From JAJVID01 sp050247435 (GTDB taxonomy: Bacteria; Acidobacteriota; Blastocatellia; RBC074), in the NCBI GenBank assembly GCA_050247435.1, contig JBFWUF010000006.1, forward strand, positions 1 to 64,000: 64,000 nt of DNA, read 5' to 3'. Below, one piece after another: positions 61,939 to 64,000 of this stretch (positions are counted from its first letter, which is position 1; each line of letters opens with the position of its first letter). The notes beneath the pieces were generated by a model. It did not search any database, was not told the DNA's origin, and saw only the letters and a list, made by a program, of their open reading frames with translations. Both the position numbers and the translations under genes were made by a program.

Positions 61939-64000
61939 ATGTTCAAACCAATGAGTACATTTCGCGCAAAACCGCATCTCTGGCTGATCCGATTGATCGG
62001 TGTGATTGTGCCGCGCCGCCTGCGCGCCGATTGGCGGCAGGAGTGGGAAGCGGAATTGCAGTACCGCGAAGCCTTGCTGGCGGAGTGGGACAAGCTGAAT
62101 TGGACAAACAAGCTGGATTTGCTGCGACGCAGTGTCGGCGCGTTGTGGGATGCGCTGCTGCTGCAACCGCGAAGACTGGAGGACGAAATGATGCAAGACT
62201 TGCGATTTGGCGTGCGAATGCTGCTCAAGCACAAAGGTTTCACGTTGATTGCCGTGCTGACGCTGGCGTTGGGTATTGGCGCGAACACGGCGATTTTCAG
62301 CGTCGTGGATGCGATGCTGCTGAAACGGCTGCCGGTCAAAGAGCCGGAACGGCTCGTGTTGTTCCAATCCCACGCGCCGCGCGAATTCAGTCCGGGTAAT
62401 ATCAGCGGCTCCCCCCCGCAAGACCTGGGGACGGGGCAACTGCGGATGACTTCGTTTGCGCTGGTCAGTTACCAGCGGATGCGCGAACAACAACAGGGCG
62501 TGTTGTCCGACATCTTCGCGTTCGGCAATGTGAGTTTGAATGTGTTGGCTGATGGGCAAGCTGAGATCACCATCGGACAGTTTGTGACGGGCAATTATCA
62601 TCGGGGGGTGGGCGTACAGCCGCTGTTGGGGCGTTTGTTGACGGACGAAGACGATAAGCCCAACGCTTCGCCGGTGGCGGTGCTGAGTTACCGGTACTGG
62701 CAAAATCGTTTCAGCGGCGATCCGGCCATCGCCGGCAGGCAAATCAATCTCAACAATCGCGCGTTCACCGTCGTCGGTGTGACCCCGCCGGGCTTTGACG
62801 GCGCGGGACAGGTAGGCGACACGCGCGACATCACGATCCCGCTCACACTGGAATCGCAACTGAACGCCGACCCCAGAGGTTCGCGGAACTACGGCCCAGG
62901 CCAGTGGTGGTTGCGGGTGATGGGGCGACTGCAACCGGGCGCAACGCTCGCGCAGGCGCAGGCGCAACTGGAAAACGCCTTTCAGCAATCGGTGGTCGAG
63001 CATCGGACGGCGCGCAGTACGCAAGCCCTGGCCGATGGTCGCAGTGCGATCAGCTCCTTGGAGCCGAAACATTATCCGCGACTCGTACTCGCTTCCGGCG
63101 CGCAGGGCGAGATGAATGCGCGCGAATCCTATGCGCCATCGCTGTATTTGCTGCTCGGCGTTGTCGGCATGGTGCTGTTGATCGCCTGCGCCAACGTCGC
63201 GAATCTGTTGCTGTCGCGCGCTTCGTCGCGGCAAAAAGAAATCGGCGTGCGGCTCGCGCTTGGCGCAAGTCGCGGGCGCTTGATGCGACAGTTGCTGACC
63301 GAAAGCGTCTTGCTGGCAGCGGTCGGCGGCACGCTAGGTTTGGTGTTTGCGCGATGGCTCAAGGATGGCTTGCTGGCCGTCAACGATTGGGGTGGGGAGG
63401 GGATGCGCGCGTTTGAACCGAGACTGGACTGGCGCGTGCTCACGTTTACGATGGCGGTGTCTTTATTGACCGGAATCATCTTTGGCCTGGCTCCGGCGTG
63501 GCGGGCGACCAAAGTGGATTTGACGCCGGCGCTGAAAGGCAGCGGGCGCGGTTCGATCCCGGCGTCGCGTTCGTGGCTCAGTCGCGGGCTGGTCGTGATG
63601 CAAGTCGCGCTGTCGTTGTTGTTGCTGGTCGGCGCGGGGCTGTTTGTGCGAACGCTGCTCAATTTGCAGCGCGTTGATCCGGGCTTCAATACGAAAAACC
63701 TGCTGCTCTTCAACGTGTCGCCGGGCAGCTATCGGAACGAGCGGCTTAATCAGCTTTATGACCGAATGGCGGAACGATTGGAAGCCTTGCCCGGCACGCC
63801 CAAAGTGACTTTTTCCAGCGATGCTTTGCTGCGCGGCAGAAACAATTCGCTCAGCATCTACTTGCGAAGCACCCTGAATGCCGCGCCGAATGCGGAAGGC
63901 AATCTCAGGCCGACGGGCAGCAGCAACTATTTGTTCACCCGCGAAAACTTTTTGGAAACGATGGAAATCCCGCTGCTGGCCGGGCGCGCGTTTACGAAAC
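61939..64000 (+). CDS. ADOP-family ABC transporter permease 4 (runs off the end)
   Basis: 687 residues are present; the second FtsX module lies beyond the window. Starts at ATG 61939 (or 61951), 14 nt after ADOP 3. Leader (KPHLWLIRLIGVIVPRRLRADW), MacB core (LLTDEDDKPNASPVAVLSYRYW) and first FtsX module (LLIACANVANLLLSRASSRQKEIGVRLALGA) are clear. Internal ATG at 62188 behind GGAGGACGAA. Same operon as ADOP 3. Confidence 0.92.
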   Translation, partial: MFKPMSTFRAKPHLWLIRLIGVIVPRRLRADWRQEWEAELQYREALLAEWDKLNWTNKLDLLRRSVGALWDALLLQPRRLEDEMMQDLRFGVRMLLKHKGFTLIAVLTLALGIGANTAIFSVVDAMLLKRLPVKEPERLVLFQSHAPREFSPGNISGSPPQDLGTGQLRMTSFALVSYQRMREQQQGVLSDIFAFGNVSLNVLADGQAEITIGQFVTGNYHRGVGVQPLLGRLLTDEDDKPNASPVAVLSYRYWQNRFSGDPAIAGRQINLNNRAFTVVGVTPPGFDGAGQVGDTRDITIPLTLESQLNADPRGSRNYGPGQWWLRVMGRLQPGATLAQAQAQLENAFQQSVVEHRTARSTQALADGRSAISSLEPKHYPRLVLASGAQGEMNARESYAPSLYLLLGVVGMVLLIACANVANLLLSRASSRQKEIGVRLALGASRGRLMRQLLTESVLLAAVGGTLGLVFARWLKDGLLAVNDWGGEGMRAFEPRLDWRVLTFTMAVSLLTGIIFGLAPAWRATKVDLTPALKGSGRGSIPASRSWLSRGLVVMQVALSLLLLVGAGLFVRTLLNLQRVDPGFNTKNLLLFNVSPGSYRNERLNQLYDRMAERLEALPGTPKVTFSSDALLRGRNNSLSIYLRSTLNAAPNAEGNLRPTGSSNYLFTRENFLETMEIPLLAGRAFTK

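Overview
The window looks like chromosomal DNA of an Acidobacteriota bacterium, most likely class Blastocatellia. This is an inference from gene content and base composition, not from a marker-gene search. The clues are a PadR regulator followed by tandem ADOP-type (acidobacterial duplicated orphan permease) genes, secreted carboxypeptidase-regulatory-like repeat proteins, zinc-ribbon/TonB-C proteins, a DUF2760 plus twin Hsp70-like cluster, and many dispersed palindromes. A 100-N scaffold gap (26774-26873) shows it is a draft, probably metagenomic, assembly. No tRNA, rRNA, CRISPR array or IS element was found.

Layout. 1-529: a frame-broken remnant of a secreted Ig-like/FN3 protein. 510-16303: a run of minus-strand genes: leuS, gyrB, recF, a zinc-hook SMC-like ATPase with a coupled 68-aa gene, xthA, a VapBC-type pair, a SNF2 helicase, a DNA methyltransferase split at an (AG)6 tract, and a small secreted protein. 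The part from 7353 to 15802 has the character of a defence island. 16446-24119: secreted or wall-related genes: an S51/cyanophycinase-like peptidase, a WGxxGxxG-type C-terminal anchor protein, a 1346-aa exported protein with two haem motifs, an alpha/alpha toroid and HEAT repeats, Mpl (murein recycling) and a Cys-rich Tat-type protein. 24143-29370: DUF2760 and two Hsp70-like proteins. 29800-34487: two carboxypeptidase-regulatory-like proteins and an LTXXQ-like periplasmic protein. 34975-39324: a methylglutaconyl-CoA-hydratase-like crotonase, a DUF3108 protein, and a heptose cluster (GmhB, GT9 heptosyltransferase, ICMT-like methyltransferase). 39428-46578: an OmpA-family protein, uvrA, a zinc-ribbon/TonB-C protein and a Uma2 nuclease. 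46691-52631: an S9 peptidase fused to a D-aminoacylase, a DHA2 efflux pump and a small secreted lipocalin-like protein with a late frameshift. 52810-64000: a PadR promoter/operator, PadR and four tandem ADOP permeases (the last runs off the end), with a YoeB/YefM-like toxin-antitoxin pair inserted antisense between the second and third.

Strongest leads: (i) the methyltransferase, whose two halves join in one frame if one AG unit is lost, upstream of a SNF2 helicase; (ii) a two-gene unit of a 68-aa protein plus a Rad50-like zinc-hook ATPase with a C-terminal Rx5H motif and zinc ribbon; (iii) a GGAGGA-N-GA-ATG internal start retained in all four ADOP genes; (iv) the S9 peptidase/D-aminoacylase fusion; (v) several families of dispersed palindromes and heptamer repeats, some of which have entered gene ends.
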